From NCBI GenBank assembly GCA_039922495.1, contig JBDTEO010000022.1, positions 9,390 through 73,389 on the forward strand: DNA of 64,000 nt, written 5' to 3'. Source of the stretch: JALYYC01 sp039922495. GTDB taxonomy: Bacteria; Chloroflexota; Dormibacteria; CF-121. The position numbers and the translations under genes are program-made. Positions within the stretch are counted from its first letter, which is position 1, and every line of letters starts with the position of its first letter. Below the pieces are notes generated by a model that ran no database searches, was not told the DNA's origin, and was given only the letters and a program-made list of their open reading frames with translations. This document shows positions 33,398 to 41,261 of the stretch, piece by piece.

Positions 33398-34014
33398 GTA
33401 CCGAAGAGGCGGTCGCCGTAGTCGCCGAGCCCAGGCATGATGTACTTCTGGGCGTTGAGCTGCCGGTCCCGGGCCGCGGCGTAGACCCGCACCTCCGGGT
33501 ACGCCTCCTCGAGCGCCGCGATCCCCTCCGGCGCCGCGACCACGCACACTAAACGAACGCTTGCGGGCTCGTATTCCTTCAGGATCTCGACCGCCTTGCG
33601 GGCGGTGCCACCGGTCGCCAGCATCGGATCGAGGATCATCACCGTCTTACCACGGATGTCGGGTGGGAGCTTGACGTAGTAGCGGGAGGCCACCGCCGTG
33701 CGCTCATCTCGTTCGAGGCCGATGTAGCCGACCGTGACCTCCGGGAGCAGTTCCAGCACGGGACCGAGCAGTCCCAGGCCGGCCCGCAAAATCGGCACGG
33801 CCACGACGCGGTCCGCGATCGCCGAGCCATCCGTCTCTTCCAGGGGCGTCCGCATCGAGAAGATGCGGCTGCGCAGATCCCGGGTCGCTTCGTAGAGCAG
33901 CAGGGTGATGATCCGATCGGAGAACTCGCGGAACTGGTCTGGCGGCGTGTCACGGTCCCGCAGCCGCGTCAGGTAGTGCGCCACCAGCGGATGGTCGATT
34001 ACATGAAGGGTCAC
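33394..34014 (-). CDS. upp: Uracil phosphoribosyltransferase
   Basis: 206-residue enzyme making UMP from uracil and PRPP. It shows HPLVAHYLTRLRDRDTPPDQFREFSDRIITLLLYEATRDL, PILRAGLGLLGPVLELLPEVTVGYIGLERDE, the PRPP loop ILDPMLATGGTA and the uracil-binding C-terminus YIMPGLGDYGDRLFGT. GTG 34014 overlaps the upstream TGA (GTGA) and begins exactly at the family's first conserved residues. It joins the uridine and thymidine phosphorylases in pyrimidine salvage. Confidence 0.93.
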   Translation of the reverse strand: MTLHVIDHPLVAHYLTRLRDRDTPPDQFREFSDRIITLLLYEATRDLRSRIFSMRTPLEETDGSAIADRVVAVPILRAGLGLLGPVLELLPEVTVGYIGLERDERTAVASRYYVKLPPDIRGKTVMILDPMLATGGTARKAVEILKEYEPASVRLVCVVAAPEGIAALEEAYPEVRVYAAARDRQLNAQKYIMPGLGDYGDRLFGT

Positions 34015-34367
34015 GTCCGTGCCTTCCGGACGAGCTCCGGCGGAATGGCGGCGAGGCCAACCTTCGTCATCTGGCCATCCTTGACCAGCTGCGCGATCCG
34101 GGTGACGTTGGACGCCGACCAATTACTGCCCCGCCGCCTTGGCGTAAAGCGCGTTGTATAGGTCATCTCGTCGATGCGCTTGGTCAGGCCGTCGATCCAG
34201 CCGTAGCAGAGGGCCTCTTCGACGGACTCGTCGTAGGTGATCCCGCCCTTACTCGAGGCCTTCTTGTTGTACACGAGCCAGATCTCCTGGTAATCATCGT
34301 GATGCGTGGCCAGCCAGCGACGCCACTCGGCGCGAGAGGGGACCACCAGCTGCTCGCCGATCTCCAT
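34011..34367 (-). CDS. YdeI/OmpD-associated family protein, short form
   Basis: 118 residues matching the first domain of YdeI-type proteins: RAEWRRWLATHHDDYQEIWLVYNKK, ITYDESVEEALCYGWIDGLTKRIDE, TTRFTPRRRGSNWSASNVTRIAQLVKDGQMTKVGL. Typical members are ~190 residues with a C-terminal helical domain; here the protein stops right after the first domain. It overlaps upp by 4 bases, so it belongs to the salvage transcript, but no link to nucleosides is known. Function unknown. Confidence 0.7.
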   Translation of the reverse strand: MEIGEQLVVPSRAEWRRWLATHHDDYQEIWLVYNKKASSKGGITYDESVEEALCYGWIDGLTKRIDEMTYTTRFTPRRRGSNWSASNVTRIAQLVKDGQMTKVGLAAIPPELVRKART

Positions 34368-34369
34368 CG

Positions 34370-35122
34370 TCAGGCCACCGGCGGCAGCTGGTGGATGGCG
34401 GCGAGCGCCACCTGGAACATTGGCGTGAGGTCGAGCGCGCTCATGCGTTTCGGGTCGATGTCCGCCTCGCCGGGTTCGTTGACGACGGCGAGCACCGAGC
34501 CGGCCCGAAAGCCCCGCATCGCGCAGATCGTGAAGATGGTCGAGGATTCCATGTCATTGCACAGTACCCGGGCCCGGTGCCAGACCTCGAACGCCTGCTC
34601 CAGCTCGCGCCGCCGCGGCTGATCCGCGGCGTGCAGGTCGGCGTAGAGGGCGTCGTGGCTGCGCACGATGCCGGCATGCATTCGCTGCTCGAGCTTGCGG
34701 CCAGCGTCCATCATCGCGGCGACCAGCTCGTGATCGGCAATCGCCGGATAGGCGACGGGCACGTAGGACGGCGTGGTGCCCTCATCGCGGACGGCGCCGG
34801 TCGCCACCACCAGGTCGGCGAACCGGACGTCGCGCTGGATCGAGCCGGTGGTTCCGACGCGGATGAACATTCGCGCCCCGATGGCGGCCAGTTCCTCCAC
34901 CGCGATCGCGGTCGACGGGGAGCCGATCCCGGTGGAGCAGACGGAGATCGGGCGCCCGTCGAGCTCGCCGGTGTACGTCGTGAACTCCCGATTGCTGGCG
35001 ATCAGCCGGGGGCGGGTGAACAGCCTCGCAATCGCTTCGCACCGACCGGGATCGCCGGGGAGGAGCACGGCATCACCAACATCACCCGGCTTGCATCGGA
35101 TGTGGTACTGGAGGTCGGCCAT
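34370..35122 (-). CDS. Nucleoside phosphorylase (uridine phosphorylase-like)
   Basis: 250-residue PNP/UDP-family phosphorylase. Family motifs are AVLLPGDPGRCEAIARLF (phosphate loop), ICSTGIGSPSTAIAVEEL-type segment (VCSTGIGSPSTAIAVEEL), FIRVGTTGSIQRDVRFADLVVATGAVRDEGTT and the nucleoside-binding CNDMESSTIFTICAMRGFRAGSVLAVV. ATG 35122 is preferred over TTG 35131 because a -10 like TACACT sits 10 bases upstream, making a leaderless start. Uridine rather than purine specificity is inferred from the TTGS...MESST pattern and the adjacent upp gene. Confidence 0.85.
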   Translation of the reverse strand: MADLQYHIRCKPGDVGDAVLLPGDPGRCEAIARLFTRPRLIASNREFTTYTGELDGRPISVCSTGIGSPSTAIAVEELAAIGARMFIRVGTTGSIQRDVRFADLVVATGAVRDEGTTPSYVPVAYPAIADHELVAAMMDAGRKLEQRMHAGIVRSHDALYADLHAADQPRRRELEQAFEVWHRARVLCNDMESSTIFTICAMRGFRAGSVLAVVNEPGEADIDPKRMSALDLTPMFQVALAAIHQLPPVA

Positions 35123-35132
35123 GGCCGCCAAC

Positions 35133-35138
35133 AGTGTA
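35133..35138 (-). promoter_or_regulatory. -10 element of the udp-like/upp transcript
   Basis: TACACT on the minus strand, 10 bases upstream of ATG 35122, with no ribosome-binding site between. No convincing -35 is seen. Confidence 0.35.
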
Positions 35139-35184
35139 AGCCGGACTTCGGCCGGACGATTTGGCTCGGGTCAGGTCGCGGCGG

Positions 35185-35640
35185 TCAGTTCGACCAGGAG
35201 CTGGCTTGCGTGGTGGACTCGAAGGTGTCGCCCATCAACGCCCGCAGGAGGGGAGAACCGATCTTCTGCCGGTAGCTGACGGTCACGTGGATCGGCGTGT
35301 GCGTGCCGCGGTCCACCAGGCTGGCGGGCGAGACGGAGACGGTGACCAGGCTGGGGTCGATGGTGCCGAGGTTCTCGACGACGGTCTGGCAGATCGCGGC
35401 ATCGGCGTAACCACGGGAGTTCGTAAGGGCATTGCCGACTGCCCAGCAGGGGATCTGCGAGCCGCCGGCGGCCTCCAGGTTGCTGCCGGCGACGTAGGCT
35501 GCTTCCTGGGCGGCCTGGTGGACCTTCGCCGCGGCGAGGCCCAGATCGACGAACTGGTAGGCGGTGACACCCAGGGCGAAGAGGAAGGCGAGCACCAGGG
35601 CGAATTCCGCCCCGACTTGCCCCCGCGATGCCCCGCGCAT
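35185..35640 (-). CDS. TadE-like pseudopilin, isolated copy
   Basis: 151-residue protein with the TadE arrangement: a short basic N-terminus (MRGASRGQVGAEFALVLAFLFALGVTAYQFVDLGLAAAKVHQAAQEAAYVAGS) containing the E of the pilin-like cleavage region within one hydrophobic helix, then a small beta-rich domain with two cysteines (PCW, AICQ). It lies between the thymidine phosphorylase and uridine phosphorylase-like genes on the same strand, away from the other Tad genes at 37.5-40.2 kb. ATG 35640 starts 35 bases after the thymidine phosphorylase stop. Confidence 0.7.
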   Translation of the reverse strand: MRGASRGQVGAEFALVLAFLFALGVTAYQFVDLGLAAAKVHQAAQEAAYVAGSNLEAAGGSQIPCWAVGNALTNSRGYADAAICQTVVENLGTIDPSLVTVSVSPASLVDRGTHTPIHVTVSYRQKIGSPLLRALMGDTFESTTQASSWSN

Positions 35641-35675
35641 GCCATCACTATCGGCTGGGCCGGTTTCGGCGAGCC

Positions 35676-36986
35676 TTACGTGTCGAGCCGCTCGCTTCCC
35701 GATGCGGTAACGCGTCGCAAAAGAAGGGGCCGGGCCCGGGCATCCCCCCCGATCGCAAACGCGGCTGTAACCCGGCCTGCAACCTTCTCGACGCCGGCCG
35801 CCGTCCGGCCATGGATGATCGCGAGCGGCTCGCCGGTCTCCACGGCGTCGCCGATCTTCTTTTGCAGCACGACGCCCACGGCCAGATCGATGGGCGCCGC
35901 CTTGTGGTCGCGGCCGGCGCCCAGGGCCTGGCCCACCAGGGCGATGGCGAGCGCGTCGATCCCGGCCACGCGGCCTGGCGTGGTCGCCAGGACCGGCTGC
36001 TGGAAGGGCGCGGTCGGCAAGCGCGAGGGGTCGCTGACGACGGCCGGGTCGCCCGATTGCGCGACCACGAGTTCCGCAAACTTGCGTAACGCGCTCCCGT
36101 CGTGCAGCTTCGCGCCCAGATCGACCGGCCTGGCGCCTGCCAGCTGGAGCATCTCGGCTGCCAGCCGCAGGCAGAGCATTTCCAGCTCGGGCGGGCCGTG
36201 ACCGGCCAGGGTGGCCATCGCCTCCTTGACTTCCAGCGCGTTCCCGACGGCCCGCCCAAGCGGCTGCTCCATGTCGGTGACGTACGCGACCGTTTCCCGG
36301 CCGGCGCCGGTCCCGATCGCCACCAGCGCCCGCGCCAGGCTCTCGGCCTCCGCCAGGCTGGCTACGAAGGCCCCCCGGCCGCACTTGACGTCGAGGAGGA
36401 TGGCATCAGCGCCGGCGGCCAGCTTCTTGCTCATCACGCTGCTGGCAATCAGGGGGATGGAATCGACGGTCGCCGTCGCGTCGCGCAACGCGTAGAGCGC
36501 CTGGTCGGCCGGCACCATGTCCGCCGTCTGGCCGGTGATGGCGATCCCGATCCGGCGCACCTGCGCGATGAAAGCGTCGACCGAGAGATCGACCCGGAAG
36601 CCGGGAATGGATTCGAGCTTGTCGAGCGTCCCGCCGCTGTGACCGAGCGCGCGCCCGGACAGCTTCGCCACCGGGATGCCGGCGGCCGCGACCAGGGGTC
36701 CGACCACCAGGGTGGCCTTGTCGCCGACCCCGCCGGTGGAATGCTTGTCGACTTTGCGACCGGGAATGGAGGACAGGTCGAGCTGTCGCCCGCTGGCCGC
36801 CATGGCGAGTGTCAGCGTTTTCGTCTCGACATCCGTCATGCCCTTGAGACGGACGGCCATCAGCCAGGCAGCCAGCTGGTAATCCGGGATGGAGCCATCG
36901 GTCGCACCCCGCACCAGGGTGAGGATCGCTTCCTCGCTGTGCGCCTCACCATCGCGCTTCTCCCGGATGATCTCGAGCGCGGTCAC
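35676..36986 (-). CDS. Thymidine/pyrimidine-nucleoside phosphorylase
   Basis: 436-residue phosphorylase splitting thymidine, and often uridine, to base and (deoxy)ribose-1-phosphate. Key blocks are EIIREKRDGEAHSEEAI, the signature VDKHSTGGVGDKATLVVGPLVAAAGIPVAKLSGRALGHSGGTLDKLESIPGF (about residues 80-130) and SSVMSKKLAAGADAILLDVKCGRGAF. Length and domain order are normal for DeoA/Pdp. GTG 36986 is close to a divergent AT-rich promoter shared with mntP (TTTAAATAA at 36995-37003). It feeds upp and sugar-phosphate catabolism. Confidence 0.92.
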   Translation of the reverse strand: MTALEIIREKRDGEAHSEEAILTLVRGATDGSIPDYQLAAWLMAVRLKGMTDVETKTLTLAMAASGRQLDLSSIPGRKVDKHSTGGVGDKATLVVGPLVAAAGIPVAKLSGRALGHSGGTLDKLESIPGFRVDLSVDAFIAQVRRIGIAITGQTADMVPADQALYALRDATATVDSIPLIASSVMSKKLAAGADAILLDVKCGRGAFVASLAEAESLARALVAIGTGAGRETVAYVTDMEQPLGRAVGNALEVKEAMATLAGHGPPELEMLCLRLAAEMLQLAGARPVDLGAKLHDGSALRKFAELVVAQSGDPAVVSDPSRLPTAPFQQPVLATTPGRVAGIDALAIALVGQALGAGRDHKAAPIDLAVGVVLQKKIGDAVETGEPLAIIHGRTAAGVEKVAGRVTAAFAIGGDARARPLLLRRVTASGSERLDT

Positions 36987-37008
36987 CGGGCCAGTTTAAA
37001 TAAGGCTG

Positions 37009-37566
37009 GTGCTACTGAAGCTCGTCGGCCTGATCGTGCCGCTCGGTCTCGACACCTTCGCCGTGGCGGCGGCGCTGGGGATCGGGGGCTTGCGGCACCA
37101 GGACCGGCTGCGGGTCACCCTCCTGTTCACGGCCTTCGAGATGGGGATGCCGCTGATCGGGTTTTTCGGCGGACAGGTGGTGGGGACGGTCGCCGGCAAT
37201 GTCGCCGACTACCTGGCGATCGCCATCCTGATCGGCTTAGGACTCGCCATGTTGCGGCCGGGGGCTGATGACCGAGACGAGGCACGCGCCGGCCGGCTGG
37301 CGCAAACGCATGGGCTGGCCGCGCTCGGCCTCGGGATCAGCATCAGCCTGGATGAGCTCGCCATCGGCTTCACCCTCGGCCTGCTCCGCTTGCCGATTCT
37401 GCTGGTGATCGTGTGGATTGGCGTGCAGACCTTCACCCTCACCCAGCTCGGCCTTTCGCTCGGTTCGCGGATCGCGGAACGCGTTCGCGAGGGGGCGGAG
37501 CGGCTGGCGGGCGTGGCCCTGGCGGCGCTGGGCGTGGTCCTGCTGCTGGAGAAGCTATTTCACTAG
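37009..37566 (+). CDS. mntP: Manganese efflux pump MntP
   Basis: 185-residue, six-helix Mn2+ exporter. The two family repeats each carry the conserved acidic residue in a helix: LIVPLGLDTFAVAAALG near the N-terminus and GLGISISLDELAIGFTLGLL in the middle. EMGMPLIGFFGGQVVG is the second-helix signature. GTG 37009 follows AAGG at 37002-37005. No yybP-ykoY riboswitch fits in the 22-base gap. The stop overlaps the convergent Tad gene by 12 bases. With the VIT transporter and Fur at 8.2-9.5 kb this is the second manganese/iron detoxification gene of the window. Confidence 0.9.
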   Translation: MLLKLVGLIVPLGLDTFAVAAALGIGGLRHQDRLRVTLLFTAFEMGMPLIGFFGGQVVGTVAGNVADYLAIAILIGLGLAMLRPGADDRDEARAGRLAQTHGLAALGLGISISLDELAIGFTLGLLRLPILLVIVWIGVQTFTLTQLGLSLGSRIAERVREGAERLAGVALAALGVVLLLEKLFH

Positions 37567-39210
37567 GTAGGAGTTCACACCGGGCGCCGGCGCGAACCGA
37601 TAGTTGAACTGCATGAGTAGCGACGGCTTGCCAGCAGCCGGAAGCGTCGGGCAGCTCGCCTGTGACCATGCCGGGCCCTGCGTATTACCCAGCACGGAAC
37701 CGTGGTGCAGCGTGATCGTGGCGCTGATGAACTCGCCGTTGATCGCGTACTGCCCGCTCGAGTCGCTGTCAGTCGGGGTGAGGCTGTGGGGGCCGAGCTG
37801 GACGCCCTGCAGCTCCATGGCGCCACCGGACATATCGAAGACGGTTCCCCAGATCTGGAAGCGAGGCGTGTTCGAGGCGCTGGCGTCGAAACCGGTGTTG
37901 GACCAGGCCGTCGCCGCGGTGTTTGTCTTCGAGATCAGGAAGGCGATATGGGTGCTGCCGGTCGGGACATAGTCGGGCGCAACGAAGAAGACGCTGCCAT
38001 CATTCGGCAGCCGCGAATTGTTCGCGCTGAAGAGACTCGATTGATCGAGGACGAACTCGACGCCATCCGTCCCATCGGGGGCCGCCGGCAGGTCGCTGCT
38101 GCCCTGTCCGCCGACATAATGGGGGAGCCCCGTCGAGGTATTGGAGACATACCCACCCGATATTTGTAGGCTGGCGCCGCTGGTGAAGTAGTACACGCCG
38201 TTCAAGAAGACGTAGATGCTGTTGGCGGCGTCGGCACTGGAGTTGTTGGGAATCTGGACCGTGTTCGTGTACTTGCCGGGCTGGTAGACGTAGAAGTCGC
38301 GGTTTACGCCGGTCGTGTTGCGGATGGTGGCACCGGCGACGGTCGCCGACTGCCCGGCATTCAGGTTGCTGATCTTGATGCGGCCCGGGTTGAGGATCGA
38401 AATGGTCGACACGTCGGGTAGGGTGTAGTTCGGAATCGGGTCAACACCGGTGCCCCAGGCGTTCCCCGGCTCCCAGTACTGGAAGAGCGCGTGGTTATCG
38501 CTTCCCTGGTTGATGACGATGTCGCCGTTGACGTTCAGGCCGTCGCGGTTCTGGTTCGGAATATGAAACTTGGCATTGCTCATGGTCAGGCCGTTCCCGG
38601 TTCGGCTACAGGCGTCGGTGCCCTCCTGGCCGTTGTCGATCTGGCCCCAGCCCGATTGGTCGTCGTACACGGTGTTGCCCGTGCCGCGGCCGTCGGTGGC
38701 AAAGAGGGCATAGGTTTTCGCGTTGGTCCCGGCTTCGGCGGTCGCCGATGCCAGGATGTTGATCTGGTTGAAGCCAAGGATCTGGGCAAAAGTGCCCGTC
38801 GCTCGGTAACTGACGGTGACCTGGACCTGCTTGCTGTTGTAGCCGCTGGGCGCCACGGCCGTGACCACATACCCGCCTTGCGTGTCCGTGACGGTATTGG
38901 CCGGTGGGCTGTTGTAGAAGCCGTCCCCCTGGCCGTGGGCGGGCGTCTGGCCGAAGACCGAAAAGCTGTCCTGCATTGCGTGGAACAGGGCGTTGCTCGG
39001 TGAGCCGCCGGGAGTCGTGGTGGTCCCCACCAGGTCCTGGGCCCCGGCCAGCGCGCCGGCGTCGACGGCGTCCTGCATCAGTCGCCGCTGGAAGTAGAGG
39101 CGGCCCGCGTCAATCGCGATCGCGAGCATGCCGCAGAGCGCAACCATCGCCAGCGCCATGATCACGATGGCTTGCCCCGATCGGTTGTGGCGGATCCTCG
39201 TCATGACCAT
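37555..39210 (-). CDS. TadG-like pilus assembly/surface protein
   Basis: 551 residues. The N-terminus is TadG-like (RSGQAIVIMALAMVALCGMLAIAIDAGRLYFQRRLMQDAVDAGALAGAQ), with one membrane helix and the A-D-A-A-A-L-A motif of flp-pilus-associated proteins. The remaining ~500 residues are an exported beta-rich domain with many Asn/Gly/Ser, typical of surface adhesin-like parts; no von Willebrand motif is seen. ATG overlaps the preceding stop as TGATG. It is the last gene of a three-gene pseudopilin operon; no TadA/B/C motor or CpaA peptidase genes lie in the window. Confidence 0.75.
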   Translation of the reverse strand: MVMTRIRHNRSGQAIVIMALAMVALCGMLAIAIDAGRLYFQRRLMQDAVDAGALAGAQDLVGTTTTPGGSPSNALFHAMQDSFSVFGQTPAHGQGDGFYNSPPANTVTDTQGGYVVTAVAPSGYNSKQVQVTVSYRATGTFAQILGFNQINILASATAEAGTNAKTYALFATDGRGTGNTVYDDQSGWGQIDNGQEGTDACSRTGNGLTMSNAKFHIPNQNRDGLNVNGDIVINQGSDNHALFQYWEPGNAWGTGVDPIPNYTLPDVSTISILNPGRIKISNLNAGQSATVAGATIRNTTGVNRDFYVYQPGKYTNTVQIPNNSSADAANSIYVFLNGVYYFTSGASLQISGGYVSNTSTGLPHYVGGQGSSDLPAAPDGTDGVEFVLDQSSLFSANNSRLPNDGSVFFVAPDYVPTGSTHIAFLISKTNTAATAWSNTGFDASASNTPRFQIWGTVFDMSGGAMELQGVQLGPHSLTPTDSDSSGQYAINGEFISATITLHHGSVLGNTQGPAWSQASCPTLPAAGKPSLLMQFNYRFAPAPGVNSYLVK

Positions 39211-39695
39211 CAGTACTCCGCCCGCATCGACGACCCGGCGGTCATCACGAACGAGGCGCCGACGATGTTCGACATCATTCCGGTCATGGGCGCGTACCGA
39301 TAGCTGATCCGCACCGTGACCTGATGGTTTCCGGTTGGCCGATTGGGGCTAATCCAGATGTAGCCGCGATTGGGTGTTGTCGGGGTCGACGGTGAGCTGC
39401 ACGGGGTCGGGTCCGACAGGCAGGGGTCTTCCGTGAGGACCATGCCCCCGCCGCCGATCTTCGCCAGTGTGGCGTTGATGATGAGGGTATCGGGAGGCGT
39501 GCTGTTGCGGTTGCTGCGGAGGACGAGCTGTCGAGCCCCCTCATGCGCGGCCTCGGCGATATTGATATAGACGGCGATGGCGCGCCCGAAGTCGAAGATG
39601 CCCATCACCAGGAGGAACAGCAAGGTGGAGAGGAGCGCGAACTCCACCATCGCCTGACCTCTGGACTTCGGCCGGTGCCTCGTCAGCCAGTGCAT
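39210..39695 (-). CDS. TadE-like pseudopilin, second of pair
   Basis: 161 residues: basic start HRPKSRGQAMVEFALLSTLLFLLVMGIFDFGRAIAVYINIAEAAHEGARQLV, with the TadE helix and its conserved E five residues in and the FDFGRA motif, then a beta-rich domain ending in RISYRYAPMTGMM. Start and stop are coupled to its neighbours by one-base TGATG overlaps. It is a likely minor pilin or pilus-tip component. Confidence 0.8.
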   Translation of the reverse strand: MHWLTRHRPKSRGQAMVEFALLSTLLFLLVMGIFDFGRAIAVYINIAEAAHEGARQLVLRSNRNSTPPDTLIINATLAKIGGGGMVLTEDPCLSDPTPCSSPSTPTTPNRGYIWISPNRPTGNHQVTVRISYRYAPMTGMMSNIVGASFVMTAGSSMRAEY

Positions 39696-40222
39696 CAGTA
39701 GTTCGTCCTCATCTGGACCGACACGCTCATATGCACCGGGTTGCCGACGAGTTGTTGCATCAGTGGCGTGTAAAGCTGGAAGTCGTACTTGACATTGACC
39801 GTCACGTAATAGTTGGCCTTGTTCGAATCACCACTGAGCCAGTTAGTCACGCGGTTGCTCGAGTCCGCACAACCCGTCGTGCTGCCGGTCGAATCATGAG
39901 GCGGGCAAATCCTGATGGACAACGGGGTAATCCCGCTGTAGAGCAACTCGGCATTTACCGCGTTGACAATCGCCGGGTCGGTCTGGACCGGGCAGGTGGC
40001 GTAGCTGTTGCTGGTCGAGCAGGAGGGGTCCGCGGGACCGGTGTAGATATTGAGGATGGCGACACGGGCGCCCTCACGCGCCGCGTTGGTGACCGAAACC
40101 TGGAAGAAATAGGCACGGCCGAAGTCGACCAGGCCGAATGTCAGGAATGTCAGGATTGGCAGCACCATCGCCATCTCGACGAGTGATTGGCCCAGGCGCC
40201 GGCGGAGGAAACGGGATTTCAT
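39695..40222 (-). CDS. TadE-like pseudopilin, first of pair
   Basis: 175 residues: RRLGQSLVEMAMVLPILTFLTFGLVDFGRAYFFQVSVTNAAREGARVA gives the TadE helix and VDFGRA motif. The exported part has four cysteines (SCSTSNSYATC, RICPP, TGCAD) that could pair. It is the first gene of the operon; the 212 bases upstream to 40434 contain no gene and no strong promoter on this strand. Confidence 0.8.
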   Translation of the reverse strand: MKSRFLRRRLGQSLVEMAMVLPILTFLTFGLVDFGRAYFFQVSVTNAAREGARVAILNIYTGPADPSCSTSNSYATCPVQTDPAIVNAVNAELLYSGITPLSIRICPPHDSTGSTTGCADSSNRVTNWLSGDSNKANYYVTVNVKYDFQLYTPLMQQLVGNPVHMSVSVQMRTNY

Positions 40223-40398
40223 TGTTTTGTTACGCGGCCACTAGGCCTACGCACCTACTGCAGATAACGCAAACGGTAATGGTCCGCATCGGGAATCTCG
40301 ATCACGGGTTGTTACAGGTTCCGTTACGACTTGTGCCCCGCCAGTCGCGCCCGGATGAATACGGTGACGAGCGTCCGTTCCGGCACAAATGTTCCGTG

Positions 40399-40427
40399 TT
40401 GCGGGTCGATGAGGGTACGGCTAGAGT
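40399..40427 (+). promoter_or_regulatory. Promoter of structured RNA copy A
   Basis: TTGCGG (40399-40404), 17-base spacer, TAGAGT (40422-40427). The RNA's first paired base, G40435, lies 8 bases after the -10. The same layout precedes copy B. Confidence 0.6.
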
Positions 40428-40434
40428 TACCCCT

Positions 40435-40681
40435 GCGACCTGTCAGAAAGCCAGTTAGAGAAGGAAACGACTCTAGTGGGTCGCCGACGAGGGATTCGCA
40501 AGGATTCCACTCTCGGATCGCAAGGTCCGGGGGCCTGGCCCGAAAGGGCTGGGGAATCGGATGTCGCAAGACGATCGGTTCTGTCGGTGACGAAGGTCCG
40601 GCCCGCAAGGGCTGGGCTGGGCGGCGGGATGAAGGCTTGCTGGATAACACCGGCGAGTTGTAAACCGTAACGACGGGTCGC
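40435..40681 (+). ncRNA. Novel structured RNA, copy A (247 nt)
   Basis: The ends GCGACCTGTC (40435-40444) and GACGGGTCGC (40672-40681) pair over 10 bases with one G-U. Inside are TAGAG/CTCTA around the loop AAGGAAACGA (40456-40475), and GCAA- or GAAA-capped stems near 40499, 40520, 40541, 40566 and 40606. Near the 3' end are GCTGG/CCGGC around a 6-base loop and CCG/CGG. The loops are GNRA only on the + strand, which sets the orientation. ATTCTTTT follows. No coding frame with a ribosome site spans it, and both flanking genes are on the minus strand, so it is not a leader. Copy B at 45688 shares both ends and the core hairpin. Class unknown. Confidence 0.75.
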
Positions 40682-40715
40682 ATTCTTTTCCCCGCGTGTT
40701 GCAGGAGAACCAGGG

Positions 40716-41162
40716 CTAGCGGGTTCGGGCGCCCTCGGCAACCGCGGGGTCCGCCACCGTCGCCGTGATCGTCGTCTGCCGCGGGAGGCGGACCTTGGTA
40801 TCGAACCGGTAGAGGGCGTCCGGCAGGCGCAGGGCTCGGCCCAGCGCCGCCTCGCCTTCGACGCCGGGGCCGACCGCGTGGAAGATCCGGCCGAACAGGA
40901 AGTAGAGGGAGAAGCTCTCGGCCGGAGCGACCAGCTCCAGCAGGCCAGATGCATGGTACTCGGCGATCTGCCGCAGCAGGTCGGGAAGGGCGGTTTCGGC
41001 CAGGGTACCGCGTGAAATGTTGATCCGGTACTCCTCCTTGGCTTGGGCCAGCCGCGCGAGGCGGCTGCGTCGGCCCATCCGCTGGGCCACCAACAGGGCC
41101 AGAGCCAGACCAGCTACACCGGCCGCGATCGGGATCGACGGGTTGACGAGGGGATCAAGCAT
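40716..41162 (-). CDS. DUF4388-like domain protein with N-terminal membrane helix
   Basis: 148 residues. One transmembrane helix at residues ~9-26 (SIPIAAGVAGLALALLVAQ) and a basic stretch are followed by a DUF4388/PatA-like domain: LAETALPDLLRQIAEYHASGLLELVAPAESFSLYFLFGRIFHAVGPGVEGEAALGRALRL. Domains of this type occur in regulatory proteins linked to gliding or pilus motility and to GTPase modules. The basal position near Tad genes fits, but the function is unknown. Confidence 0.65.
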   Translation of the reverse strand: MLDPLVNPSIPIAAGVAGLALALLVAQRMGRRSRLARLAQAKEEYRINISRGTLAETALPDLLRQIAEYHASGLLELVAPAESFSLYFLFGRIFHAVGPGVEGEAALGRALRLPDALYRFDTKVRLPRQTTITATVADPAVAEGARTR

Positions 41163-41246
41163 CCGGCCATGCTATCGGCGCCGGGCGGGCCATTCCATCA
41201 AACACATTTCATGGTTTGCTGATCTCGACGGGCCCACCGGCCAACG

Positions 41247-41252
41247 TAGAAT
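41247..41252 (+). promoter_or_regulatory. -10 element of the paa operon (leaderless)
   Basis: TAGAAT ends 9 bases before ATG 41262; the predicted start is ~2-3 bases before the ATG and no ribosome-binding site is present. The -35 is not convincing. Confidence 0.5.
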
Positions 41253-41261
41253 CAACGACGG

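Noticed and set aside
37000..37010. yybP-ykoY manganese riboswitch before mntP
   Set aside because: The gap to the divergent gene is only 22 bases, too short for the aptamer.
40435..40681. RNA copy A as a c-di-GMP (GEMM) riboswitch for the tad operon
   Set aside because: The GNRA loops fix it on the + strand while tad genes are on the - strand, and the GEMM core sequences are absent.
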